DNA from: a virus
Strand: one strand, 5' to 3'
IMG/VR virus record: IMGVR_UViG_3300043587_000029
Location: 1-38,081 of that record
Length of the DNA: 38,081 nt
The notes under the pieces were generated by a model, which had not been told where the DNA came from, made no database searches, and was given only the letters and a program-made list of their open reading frames with translations. Both the position numbers and the translations under genes were made by a program. Below, piece by piece: positions 1 to 7,069 of the stretch (positions are counted from its first letter, which is position 1; each line of letters begins with the position of its first letter).

Positions 1-1
1 A

Positions 2-55
2 TCATCCGTCATCTCACGACGCACGCTGCGGCAACGAACTGGATCGAGGGCCTAG
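2..55 (+). CDS. 3' end of an upstream gene (partial)
   Basis: An open frame enters from the left edge and stops at the TAG at 53-55, directly abutting the ATG at 56. The immediate stop/start junction is the spacing used throughout this genome, so this is probably the C-terminus of the preceding structural gene. Only 17 residues are visible and no family can be named. Another frame is also open here, so the assignment is weak. Confidence 0.3.
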   Translation, partial: SSVISRRTLRQRTGSRA

Positions 56-598
56 ATGGAGGGATTTCTCAAACAGTCCACCGCCGTCACCGTGACCGTT
101 CTGATGATCGACTCAGCCGATCATATCACCGGAAAAAGCGGACTGGCGGCGGGCCTGACGATCTGGTGTTCGAAGGCCGGGGGGACGCCCACGTCCGCCT
201 CGTTCACCACGGTCGAACTGGACGCCACCAACTGCAAGGGCCTCTACAGCCTGGCGCTGACCAGCGCGGCGACGAACACGATTGGCGAGTTTCAGTTACA
301 CATCACCGCGACCGGCGCGGACCCGACCGACCTGAAGTGGCAGATCGACGTGGCGACGCCTGGTGACATGCTCGCTTTCGCCGACGCGCTGCTTAATCGC
401 GACATGTCCACCGGCACCGACAGCGGCTCGCCCACGGTTCGCACCGTGCGTCAGGCGCTACGGACGCTGCGGAACAAGGTCGATGTGACTGGCGGCGTGA
501 TGACGGTCGCGAAGGAGGACGACAGCACCGCGTCGTGGACGGCGACGGTATCAACGACGCCAGGCGCGAACCCGATCACCACCATCGATCCGGCGTAA
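56..598 (+). CDS. Probable small phage virion structural protein
   Basis: This encodes 180 residues without signal peptide or membrane segment. The N-terminal ~100 residues are Thr/Ala/Val-rich with alternating hydrophobics (for example TAVTVTVLMI, then a GLYSLALTS stretch), suggesting a beta-sandwich of the kind seen in phage baseplate or fibre-attachment proteins. The C-terminal part contains RTVRQALRTLRNKVDV, a helical segment, followed by a short beta tail. It lies directly upstream of the long fibre-like gene (6-nt gap) and upstream of the lysis genes, which supports a tail or baseplate role. I do not recognise a specific family; the virion role is inferred from composition and position. 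Confidence 0.6.
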   Translation: MEGFLKQSTAVTVTVLMIDSADHITGKSGLAAGLTIWCSKAGGTPTSASFTTVELDATNCKGLYSLALTSAATNTIGEFQLHITATGADPTDLKWQIDVATPGDMLAFADALLNRDMSTGTDSGSPTVRTVRQALRTLRNKVDVTGGVMTVAKEDDSTASWTATVSTTPGANPITTIDPA

Positions 599-604
599 TA
601 CGCG

Positions 605-2863
605 ATGGCGTTCGGCGACCTCAAAGGCACGCTGACCGGCGGCAATACATCAATTACCGGCGCGTCGATGCCGGGAGGCGGCAGCGTCACGGTCGCTGTC
701 GGCGATCTGCTGGTCGTGATGGTCGCCGAGATTGGTGCCAATACCGTCACCGCCGTCACGACCGGCGCTTATGGACTGACGCTGACGCCGGTCAACGCCG
801 GGACGTTATCGACCGTCGCCGGTAGACTCTTCTGGGGCATCTGCCTGACCGCCGGAACGATCAACCAGATCGACGCCGCCGCGACCACGTCGGCGGATGA
901 CTGGGCCATGGTCGGCGCGGTCTTCGAAGGTCAGTTCAACGCCCTGGATCGGGCACCGGCCAACACGACGGACGCGGTCACGCCGTTTACCTGTGCCGCG
1001 ACCACGACGCTGTCCCAGGCCAACGAGATCATCATCGCCGGTATGGCTCTCACCAGGGGCCAGACCATCACCACCGCGACCTCGCCGCTGTTGATGGCGG
1101 TCAACGCCGCCTCATCCACCGCGAACGCGGCCAACTCGGCGTCGGCGTCCATCGGCAGACAGGTCGTCGCCGCCACGACATCGGTCACGCCGGTTTTCGC
1201 CACGGCTTCAGGCACGATCAACGGCGCGGTGCAGATCGTCGCGACGTTCCGGCAGGGCGCGCCACCGGGAACCGGCGCGGCATCCGGCGTCGGCGCGGCG
1301 ACCGGCGTGGCCGTGCGTAGCATCCTGGCGACCGGCGATAACGCCAGGGGGATCGGCACCGCGACCGGCGCGGGCGCGCCGATCATCCAGGTGACCGGCG
1401 CGGCGGCGGGCGTCGGCACGGCCAGTGCCGATGGCGTGGCGGCTATCACCGTGACGGCGACCGGCTCGGCTTCCGGCGTCGGCGCTCTGAAAGCGAATCA
1501 GTATTTCGTCGTCGGCTTCCGCACCGCGCTGATCCGCTGGATCGGCGGTCTGTCTCAGGTTGACGCGGCGGCTCCCGGCGTCACGACGGGTCAGGCTTCC
1601 GGAACTGGCGCGGCGAGTGGCGTCGGCATCCGTCTGGCACGCGCCGATGGAGCGGCGGCGGGCACCGGAGCCGCCACTGGTGTCGGCATCGGCCTGTTCA
1701 CGGCGACGGGGACGGCGGCTGGCATCGGTGCGGCCACGGGTGTCGGCGCACGCCTGGCTCGGGCCGATGGAGCCGCCGCCGGCACGGGCCTCGCCACGGG
1801 TGTTGGCATCGGTCTGACGCGGGCGGATGGCGCGGCGGCGGGTGTGGGAGCCGCCATTGGCGTCGGTATCGGCCTGTTTACCGGGACGGGTGCCGCCAGC
1901 GGTTTGGGTGTCGCGACCGGCGTCGGCGCTTCGCTGGCTTCTGGCGCGGGCGCGGCGAACGGCGTCGGCGCGGCGAACGGCTCCGCTTCCGCTGGTCTGG
2001 CGTCGGGTTCGGCGACGGGCCTGGGTGCCGCCACGGGCGTTGGCGTCGGCCTGACGGCGGGATCGGGTGCCGCGACCGGGACCGGAGTGGCGAGCGGCGT
2101 TGGCGCTTCGCTGGCGTCTGGCGTTGGCGCGGCGGCTGGTGTGGGCGTCGCCGCGGGAGCGCCGTCCGTTGGGTTGTGCGTCGGCCTGGCCAGCGGCGCG
2201 GGCACCGCCCAGGCGACCGGCACCTTCGCGCTCTCCGGAGCGGGTGCCGCCAGCGGGACCGGCACTGCCACGGCTGTCGGCGCTTCGCTGGCGTCTGGCG
2301 TTGGCGCGGCGGCGGCTGTCGGTTTCGTTTTCGGCTCGGCGTCGGCGGGCCTGACCACCGGCCAGGCGGCGGGAACCAGCACCGCCCAGGCGACCGGCGT
2401 TGCATTGTTCACCGCGACGGGGGCTGTCGCCGGGACCGGCACGGCGAGTGGCGTTGGCGTCGGCCTGGTGGTGATGACGGGTGCCGCCAGCGGCGCGGGC
2501 ATCGCCCAGGCGGCCGGAATCGCGCTGTTCGGCGGAACGGGTGCCGCCGCTGGCGCTGGCGCGGCGAACGGCGTCGGCGCTTCGCTCGCCACTGGCGCGG
2601 GCATGGCGGTGGGCCTGGGCGCGGCGTTTGGCTCGCTGTCCGCCGGGTTCGCTTCCGGCGCGGCGTCGGGTCTGGGGACCGCCGCGGCGACCGGCCTTTG
2701 GTTGACGCGAGCGGATGGTGCCGCCCAGGGAACAGGCGTGGCGACCGGCACTGGAACCTGGGCATTCGCCGGCATCGGCGCGGCGGCGGGTCTGGGTATG
2801 GCTACCGGGTTTGGCCGCGCCAGGATCGGCGACGCTCAGACGCGGGTTTTGGTAATGGCGTGA
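605..2863 (+). CDS. Gly/Ala-rich repeat tail-fibre-like protein
   Basis: A 752-residue protein. Residues ~1-215 form a non-repetitive beta-rich domain (VTVAVGDLLVVMVAEIG...). Residues ~215-740 consist of degenerate 20-residue units of the type ADGAAAGTGAATGVGIGLF, with Gly at nearly every second or third position and a hydrophobic VGIGLF-like patch per unit. A ~15-residue tail ends in RVLVMA. Such low-complexity glycine repeats suggest an elongated fibre shaft (beta-roll or polyglycine-like), fitting the position between a virion gene and the endolysin. DNA copies are diverged while the protein period is kept, which argues for selection on the protein. A collagen-type Gly-X-Y pattern is not seen. 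The 3' end overlaps the convergent HNH gene by 28 bp. Confidence 0.7.
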   Translation: MAFGDLKGTLTGGNTSITGASMPGGGSVTVAVGDLLVVMVAEIGANTVTAVTTGAYGLTLTPVNAGTLSTVAGRLFWGICLTAGTINQIDAAATTSADDWAMVGAVFEGQFNALDRAPANTTDAVTPFTCAATTTLSQANEIIIAGMALTRGQTITTATSPLLMAVNAASSTANAANSASASIGRQVVAATTSVTPVFATASGTINGAVQIVATFRQGAPPGTGAASGVGAATGVAVRSILATGDNARGIGTATGAGAPIIQVTGAAAGVGTASADGVAAITVTATGSASGVGALKANQYFVVGFRTALIRWIGGLSQVDAAAPGVTTGQASGTGAASGVGIRLARADGAAAGTGAATGVGIGLFTATGTAAGIGAATGVGARLARADGAAAGTGLATGVGIGLTRADGAAAGVGAAIGVGIGLFTGTGAASGLGVATGVGASLASGAGAANGVGAANGSASAGLASGSATGLGAATGVGVGLTAGSGAATGTGVASGVGASLASGVGAAAGVGVAAGAPSVGLCVGLASGAGTAQATGTFALSGAGAASGTGTATAVGASLASGVGAAAAVGFVFGSASAGLTTGQAAGTSTAQATGVALFTATGAVAGTGTASGVGVGLVVMTGAASGAGIAQAAGIALFGGTGAAAGAGAANGVGASLATGAGMAVGLGAAFGSLSAGFASGAASGLGTAAATGLWLTRADGAAQGTGVATGTGTWAFAGIGAAAGLGMATGFGRARIGDAQTRVLVMA
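1597..2805 (+). repeat. Degenerate 60-bp (20-codon) tandem repeats in fibre gene
   Basis: About twenty consecutive imperfect 60-bp units encode the GAAxGxGxATGVGxxL pattern. Units such as RADGAAAGTGAATGVGIGLF and TATGTAAGIGAATGVGARLA follow each other in register. The repeats could support unit gain or loss by recombination. Confidence 0.7.
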
Positions 2864-3495
2864 TGAAAAATAATTTGGCTCGACAATCTGTTGCCTTTAG
2901 TGAGGTTTTCCGCTGACGTGAGATACTGAAGGTTCCAAAGAACATGTAGACCACACACGTTCTTTCCTTTGATGGGAACTATGTGATCAACATGAAGCCC
3001 TGGAGGACAGGCGGCGGCGAAAGAGCGGATCGCATCCAGATCCGCCCACGACGGCGTCGCCTGACGAACGCGTTTGGATCTGACGATGTTGTTGAGAAGG
3101 ACGCGTTTTGGATTGTTGCGATAGGCTCGTTTGTAGATTTCGCGCTCTCTCTCTGGGTTTTCTTTTCTGCGCCTCTCCTGGGCCAGACGACCTTCTTCCC
3201 TTCTCTTTTCCAGATGCTTCAAGCGGCTTTCGCGAACAAACGCGGCTCTCGATCCAGGGTGGTCGTCATGCCATTTCTGGTGGCGCTGGTCAGCCTTCTC
3301 ACGGTTGGCCCGGTACCATTTCTGGTTATTAGCGGCCAGGCATGCGATGCAGTTTCTTGCTATGGTGCGCGCTGAGACGTGACCGTTTTTGCAGGGTTTC
3401 CCCGTGAAGTAATGGATTGAATTGGATATGATCGCTTCGTGGCGAGTCGCTGGGAGAGTATCCGACATGTCTACAGGATAATGGAGAAACGCCAT
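2836..3495 (-). CDS. HNH homing-type endonuclease
   Basis: The protein has an N-terminal Cys/His cluster (YFTGKPCKNGH...NCIAC), a central Arg/Lys/Glu-rich helical region, and a C-terminal HNH core: HVDHIVPIKGKNVCGLHV, then NLQYLT and NLTKGNR. This is the typical layout of a free-standing phage HNH endonuclease that nicks or cuts DNA to promote its own spread. I chose the start at 3495 (MAFLHYP) because GGGAGAG lies 8-9 nt upstream; an internal Met at 3468 is the alternative. Its start codon overlaps that of the divergent endolysin gene (both use the CATG at 3493-3496). It is the only minus-strand gene in this part and separates fibre from lysis genes, consistent with insertion. A paralogue lies at 28553-29128. 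Confidence 0.85.
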   Translation of the reverse strand: MAFLHYPVDMSDTLPATRHEAIISNSIHYFTGKPCKNGHVSARTIARNCIACLAANNQKWYRANREKADQRHQKWHDDHPGSRAAFVRESRLKHLEKRREEGRLAQERRRKENPEREREIYKRAYRNNPKRVLLNNIVRSKRVRQATPSWADLDAIRSFAAACPPGLHVDHIVPIKGKNVCGLHVLWNLQYLTSAENLTKGNRLSSQIIFHHAITKTRV

Positions 3496-4315
3496 GATAC
3501 AAAACTCTCCCGTGGTGGATCTGAGCCACTGGAACACCGTAACGGACTGGCACGCCATCAAGCGGAGTGGCGTGATCGGCGTGATCCATAAGTTCTCTCA
3601 GGGCACCGGCTATCGCGATCCGATGTTCGATGAGGCGCGAGCCGGGTGTAAGGCGGCTGGGCTGTTGTTCGGGCGTTACCATTTCGCGGAGGGATCGGAC
3701 ACGATGTCTCAGGTGCGGAACTTCCTCGCCGATTATGAGGACGGGGAATTATTGGCCCTCGATTGGGAAGACAACACGTCCTCGACCGGCACCATGTCGC
3801 TTTCACAAGCTGTGCAATTCGTGACCGAGGTCGAGGGGCTGACCGGCCAATGGCCCGCTCTCTACTCGGGCCATGTGTTGAAGGAAGCACTGGGGGCACC
3901 CAATGCGACCTTGTCCAAATGCCGGTTATGGTTGGCGCAATACGCCGACCAGCCGGTCTGCCCGCCGGGTTGGGACAAGCCGTGGCTCTGGCAGTGGACC
4001 GATGAGGGCAAGAACCCAGGCGTCACCGGCAACGTCGATCTGGATGCCTTCGAAGGCTCCGAGGCGACGCTGCGCGCGGAGTGGTGCGGTCTTGATCGTC
4101 CACCTTTGCTGGTGCCGGAACGGCCCGCGCGACCGGAGCGGCACCCGCGCCCTCCAACGGACCATGGCGACGTTATCCCCAGCGAATACGATTACATCAG
4201 CCTGATCGTGCCGGGTTCGGTCGAGGGTGGCATGCTGACCCTGCGGGTGCCCGCCGGCGTGGGTCTGCTGATCCATACGACGGGTGACCGCCGCGACATT
4301 GTCGTTTCGGGCTAG
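3494..4315 (+). CDS. GH25 family muramidase (endolysin)
   Basis: A 273-residue endolysin predicted to hydrolyse the MurNAc-GlcNAc bond of peptidoglycan at host lysis. The GH25 (Chalaropsis-type lysozyme) signature is clear: VVDLSHWN near the N-terminus (Asp9), ALDWED (Asp90, Glu92, matching the catalytic DxE), WLWQWT and VDLDAFEG near residue 185. The catalytic domain ends around residue 200. A Pro/Arg-rich linker (RPARPERHPRPP) leads to a ~50-residue C-terminal beta domain (YISLIVPGSVEGGMLTLRVP) that may bind cell wall. There is no signal peptide, so release would depend on a holin. GGAGAA precedes the ATG. It starts the lysis cassette. Confidence 0.92.
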   Translation: MIQNSPVVDLSHWNTVTDWHAIKRSGVIGVIHKFSQGTGYRDPMFDEARAGCKAAGLLFGRYHFAEGSDTMSQVRNFLADYEDGELLALDWEDNTSSTGTMSLSQAVQFVTEVEGLTGQWPALYSGHVLKEALGAPNATLSKCRLWLAQYADQPVCPPGWDKPWLWQWTDEGKNPGVTGNVDLDAFEGSEATLRAEWCGLDRPPLLVPERPARPERHPRPPTDHGDVIPSEYDYISLIVPGSVEGGMLTLRVPAGVGLLIHTTGDRRDIVVSG

Positions 4316-4317
4316 AG

Positions 4318-4932
4318 ATGGTGGACCAGGCCAAGGGCGTTATCGACCGTGCCCTGGCCTTCATCGGCGACAAACCATGGAAAGCCGCGTTCGTTGTTAT
4401 AGCGTTTCTTATATGCGGCAGCGCCTGGGTTTTATATGAGAAGCGCGACGAGATCATCGAAGCGTGGCTGACGCCATCGGCACCGGAACTGCGGAACGAT
4501 CTGATACCAGAGGCACTGGATAAGCTGGTCACCGAAACGAGTGCCGATATGGTACAGATATGGGCGGTCGATCTCGCTTCTAATTCGCAATGGTTTCTCG
4601 CCGCGCGCCGCCAGGATGGCGAGAGGCCGGTGATCCCGCCGCCCCGGCGACTGCCGATCATTGTTCACACCAGCGACGTGCGGGCGCTGATCGACGTGAT
4701 GGAGGGTCACCCGACCTGTGTTGAAATGGAAGCCAGCGGATCGCCGCTGGCGCGGCGACTGCACGACCGGGGGATGAAGCGCGCCTGTGCGATCCCGATC
4801 CCGCCAAACCCAGACAGTTTCGTGGGCGTGATATATATCGCCTGGCTACCTACTAATCTACCCGATCAAAACGCCGAGAAGGTGGCGGTCGGCGCGGCGC
4901 GGGAGATCGCCAAGAAGCTGGCGACACACTGA
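4318..4932 (+). CDS. One-TM protein with GAF-like domain; holin candidate
   Basis: A 204-residue protein. Residues ~22-40 (AAFVVIAFLICGSAWVLY) form one membrane segment, followed by a charged stretch and a ~140-residue soluble domain. The soluble part (MVQIWAVDL..., then GMKRACAIPIPP... and VGVIYIAWL) has the strand order of a GAF-like sensory fold, but I cannot confirm this by eye. The gene starts 2 nt after the endolysin stop and precedes another wall hydrolase. Position and topology make it a candidate holin or lysis regulator; a soluble domain this large is unusual for a holin. Confidence 0.6.
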   Translation: MVDQAKGVIDRALAFIGDKPWKAAFVVIAFLICGSAWVLYEKRDEIIEAWLTPSAPELRNDLIPEALDKLVTETSADMVQIWAVDLASNSQWFLAARRQDGERPVIPPPRRLPIIVHTSDVRALIDVMEGHPTCVEMEASGSPLARRLHDRGMKRACAIPIPPNPDSFVGVIYIAWLPTNLPDQNAEKVAVGAAREIAKKLATH

Positions 4933-4942
4933 GGAGGGTCAC

Positions 4943-5308
4943 ATGATCATCGCGTCGAACCCTTACGAGGCCATCGGTTGCGTGGTCGATAACGGCCACT
5001 GCATGCGGCATGTGCAGGAGTGCCATGCCGTGCCGCACAGTTCGGCGCTGCGGCGTGGAGCCAGGGTGGGTCCGGATACGCCGCCGGGGGCGATCATCGC
5101 CACCTTCAATGCCGCCGGTCGATACGCCAACCGCACGGACGGCTCGTCGCACATCGCGGTGTTCCTGAGTTATAACGATGATGGATCGATCGATGTTATA
5201 GACCAATGGCGCGGCCAGCCGGTGCATGAGCGGACGATCCGCGACAAGGGTGGAGCGGGCACGGCGAACAACGACGCGTCGCGATACCACGTCGTCGAAA
5301 CAGCCTGA
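4943..5308 (+). CDS. BPSL0067 family (NlpC/P60-like) cell-wall hydrolase
   Basis: A 121-residue protein that matches the BPSL0067 family pattern as I know it: an N-terminal Cys (Cys20 in NGHCMRHVQE), the GAIIATFNAAGRY segment, SSHIAVFLS with His70, DVIDQWRGQPV with Asp87, and the RTIRDKGG end. Cys20/His70/Asp87 are plausible catalytic residues of an NlpC/P60-type peptidase or amidase acting on peptidoglycan peptides. A strong GAGGAGG lies 5 nt before the ATG. Placement after the GH25 endolysin suggests a second lytic activity. The usual family motif has CVALVQ; here it is CMRHVQ. Confidence 0.75.
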   Translation: MIIASNPYEAIGCVVDNGHCMRHVQECHAVPHSSALRRGARVGPDTPPGAIIATFNAAGRYANRTDGSSHIAVFLSYNDDGSIDVIDQWRGQPVHERTIRDKGGAGTANNDASRYHVVETA

Positions 5309-5320
5309 GAGGAGATCGCC

Positions 5321-5479
5321 ATGCCACGCAACGTCCTCGTATTCATCGTCTTGATCGTGCTGTTGATCGCGGTGCTGCCGTCCTGGCCGTATAGCGCGTC
5401 CTGGGGCTACGCCCCGACCGGCGTTCTCTCCACGGTATTAATTATCGTGCTGATCCTGGTCTTGCTTGGCATGCTCTGA
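5321..5479 (+). CDS. DUF3309 family small membrane protein
   Basis: A 52-residue protein preceded by GAGGAGA. It has two hydrophobic segments (VFIVLIVLLIAVL and LIIVLILVLLGML) around a conserved-looking PSWPYSASWGYAPTG core, the hallmark of DUF3309, common in alphaproteobacteria. Function is unknown. It is the last gene before a terminator, directly after the BPSL0067-like gene, so it may take part in lysis (for example as a small holin-like membrane protein), but that is inference from position. Confidence 0.8.
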   Translation: MPRNVLVFIVLIVLLIAVLPSWPYSASWGYAPTGVLSTVLIIVLILVLLGML

Positions 5480-5524
5480 CCGCGGCCGCGTCCCGCGGCC
5501 GTACACACCCGTCTCTGCCACCTC

Positions 5525-5554
5525 GCCCAGAGCCTCGCGGCTCTGGGCTTTTTT
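5525..5554 (+). terminator. Rho-independent terminator after lysis cassette
   Basis: Perfect 10-bp stem GCCCAGAGCC / GGCTCTGGGC around a TCGC loop, followed by six T. It separates the + strand lysis genes from the convergent minus-strand operon. Confidence 0.93.
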
Positions 5555-5607
5555 GTTGTCCGCGTTTTCGGCGGGGCCAAGGCATTCGCAGCTTGTGAGA
5601 TGCAGCA

Positions 5608-5853
5608 TCAGGTTTTGTCCCCATCGGGTTTCCAGAGGTCCATCTGGGCTTCCAGGTCGGTGCGGATCTCGGTGAGGCTCGCCTGTGCCCTGGCGACGCG
5701 GCATTTCAGATCGGCGTTCTCGGCTTCCAGGGCGACGATCTCGTTGATCAGCACATCGACCGCGAAGACGGCGCTGGCGCGTTCAATGCCATCAGGGACG
5801 TGCCGCAGGGCGGCGTGCAGGATCAGCCTCGTGCTGTCACGGTAATCGTTCAT
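5608..5853 (-). CDS. Small coiled-coil protein, unknown function
   Basis: An 81-residue protein. Residues ~35-70 (INEIVALEAENADLKCRVAR...) carry heptad-like hydrophobics and should form a coiled coil. No other domain is recognised. It is the last gene of a five-gene minus-strand operon; its start overlaps the stop of the upstream gene (ATGA). Confidence 0.7.
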   Translation of the reverse strand: MNDYRDSTRLILHAALRHVPDGIERASAVFAVDVLINEIVALEAENADLKCRVARAQASLTEIRTDLEAQMDLWKPDGDKT

Positions 5854-6125
5854 GGCACCAGCTTCTCCCCCGGCCCCTCGATGCGCCAGCCGTTGTTGGC
5901 GTGGATGATGACATTATGGGGGATCTCGCGGTTCTGTCGGTCGCGCAGCGTGCCCTTGATCCAGCAAGCCTCCCCGACATTCCATTCCCAGCACACCTTG
6001 ATGTCGGGCAGGACCGGCGGGCCACCGTAGCCAGGGGCGTGGTCGGCCTCGCGGCGGGTGATCCACCAGAAGCCGCGCAGCGTGGGGTCGGGCGGTTCGA
6101 TCCACCCGATTGGTCTGTCGGTCAT
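5850..6125 (-). CDS. Hypothetical protein
   Basis: A 91-residue Trp/Pro-rich protein (GWIEPPDPTLRGFWWITRRE near the N-terminus; VIIHANNGWRIEGPGE near the C-terminus). No motif is recognised. It overlaps both neighbours by 4 nt, indicating translational coupling in the minus-strand operon. Confidence 0.7.
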   Translation of the reverse strand: MTDRPIGWIEPPDPTLRGFWWITRREADHAPGYGGPPVLPDIKVCWEWNVGEACWIKGTLRDRQNREIPHNVIIHANNGWRIEGPGEKLVP

Positions 6126-6361
6126 GGTTGCTCTCCCCGCCTGAAGTGTGGCCCCGGCGCGTATTCCAGGGTGAAACTGTCGTTCGCCTCAGTGCCCAGG
6201 ACACGCTCGGTGCCGTCGTCAAACATCACAAGAGTCCACGCCGAGAACATGGGGTTCTCGGGCTGGGCGGCGGTGATGGTTCGCCACTCGGGGCCATCGG
6301 CGCGCAGCCGCACGATGCCGCCGCGGGCGATGTAGTTATTGATCTGGTCGGCGCGGCTCAT
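6122..6361 (-). CDS. Hypothetical protein
   Basis: A 79-residue protein (MSRADQINNYIARGG...) with a central strand-rich part ending TLEYAPGPHF. No domain is recognised. Start and stop each overlap the neighbouring genes by 4 nt. Confidence 0.7.
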   Translation of the reverse strand: MSRADQINNYIARGGIVRLRADGPEWRTITAAQPENPMFSAWTLVMFDDGTERVLGTEANDSFTLEYAPGPHFRRGEQP

Positions 6362-6558
6362 GGCTGTTCGTCCTCTGATATGAGCGTGACGGTGTCCTCG
6401 AAGCTATTATCGAAGCAGCGCAAAAAGGCGCGCCACTCGACCTCACGGAAAACCAGCGCGCCGTTCATCGCGAAGCCGCCACCCTCGATATTGGCGGCGA
6501 ACAAGCGCGCGTGGACGTGGTGGCCCTGGCGCTTCCACCGCACGCGGAAGTGGCTCAC
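6358..6558 (-). CDS. Hypothetical protein, GTG start
   Basis: A 66-residue protein starting VSHFRVRWKRQGHH. The frame stays open further upstream, but the residues there are low-complexity and overlap the small membrane gene; the GTG at 6558 overlaps that gene's TGA (GTGA), matching the coupling used elsewhere. No family is recognised. Confidence 0.6.
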   Translation of the reverse strand: MSHFRVRWKRQGHHVHARLFAANIEGGGFAMNGALVFREVEWRAFLRCFDNSFEDTVTLISEDEQP

Positions 6559-6701
6559 GTCGCCACCGCGATGAGGACCAGGATGGCGGCGGTCAGCGCG
6601 ATCACCATGAGGCTGTCGGGAAGCCATTCCAGAAAGACCTCCAGCCGCTCGGTCAGGCGGCGGCGGTGGTGACGGTGCCAGGCGAGAGGATGATTGAGCA
6701 T
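6555..6701 (-). CDS. Small single-pass membrane protein
   Basis: A 48-residue protein. A basic N-terminus (HRHHRRR) is followed by one hydrophobic segment (DSLMVIALTAAILVLIAVAT) that ends the protein. It is the first gene of the minus-strand operon and has the genome's recurrent start element in its AAGGGAAACCC form at 6703-6713, one nt before the ATG. Function is unknown. Confidence 0.65.
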   Translation of the reverse strand: MLNHPLAWHRHHRRRLTERLEVFLEWLPDSLMVIALTAAILVLIAVAT

Positions 6702-6757
6702 TGGGTTTCCCTTCATATGCAATTCGCTCATCGCACCGATTCGGTGTGGCGGTCAAT

Positions 6758-6814
6758 GGGGGAATTTCCTATCTGCTGTTGACCGGATTAAATAATCATG
6801 TAGGGATATTTCCC
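6758..6814. promoter_or_regulatory. Divergent control region with two dyads
   Basis: Between the minus-strand operon and the HTH gene lie two similar dyads, GGAATTTCC (6761-6769) and GGGATATTTCCC (6803-6814). A -35-like TTGACC (6778-6783) sits between them, but no convincing -10 is visible 17 nt downstream. This could be the operator of the adjacent HTH protein; inference only. Confidence 0.35.
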
Positions 6815-7069
6815 ATGTATGATACCGTTGAAGTAGAATTACTGCGGGCCATTGAAGCGTATCTGCGGGCCACGGGAGAATCCCAGACGGGGTTCGGCAA
6901 GCGCGTGGCGGGCGATGCGCGTCTCGTGGCGGATATCCGCAATGGCCGCGGCATTGGGCCAAAGCTGCGGCGCAGGATCGAGGCGGCGCTGACCACCACG
7001 CGAAGGAACGAGGAACATGAGCGAAGTAAAAACCAGGAAGCCGCGCGCGAAGGCGGCGGCGACCGGTGA
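6815..7069 (+). CDS. Small HTH DNA-binding protein (repressor-like)
   Basis: An 84-residue protein. Residues ~8-50 (LLRAIEAYLRATGESQTGFGKRV... then VADIRNGRGIGPKLRRRIEAAL) match the small HTH regulators common in alphaproteobacteria and their phages (pattern TGxSxTxFGR...LRxGR). The start at 6815 has AGGGA upstream; earlier in-frame Met codons give non-coding-looking sequence. It heads the 17-kb + strand replication unit, diverges from the minus operon, and overlaps the clamp gene by 53 nt. The C-terminal ~20 residues are charged and lie wholly in the overlap. Confidence 0.7.
   Translation: MYDTVEVELLRAIEAYLRATGESQTGFGKRVAGDARLVADIRNGRGIGPKLRRRIEAALTTTRRNEEHERSKNQEAAREGGGDR

Noticed and set aside
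1591-2775. A 394-codon Pro/Ala-rich frame antisense to the fibre gene
   Set aside because: Its repeats mirror the Gly/Ala codons of the fibre; no start signal, no fold; treated as a shadow frame.
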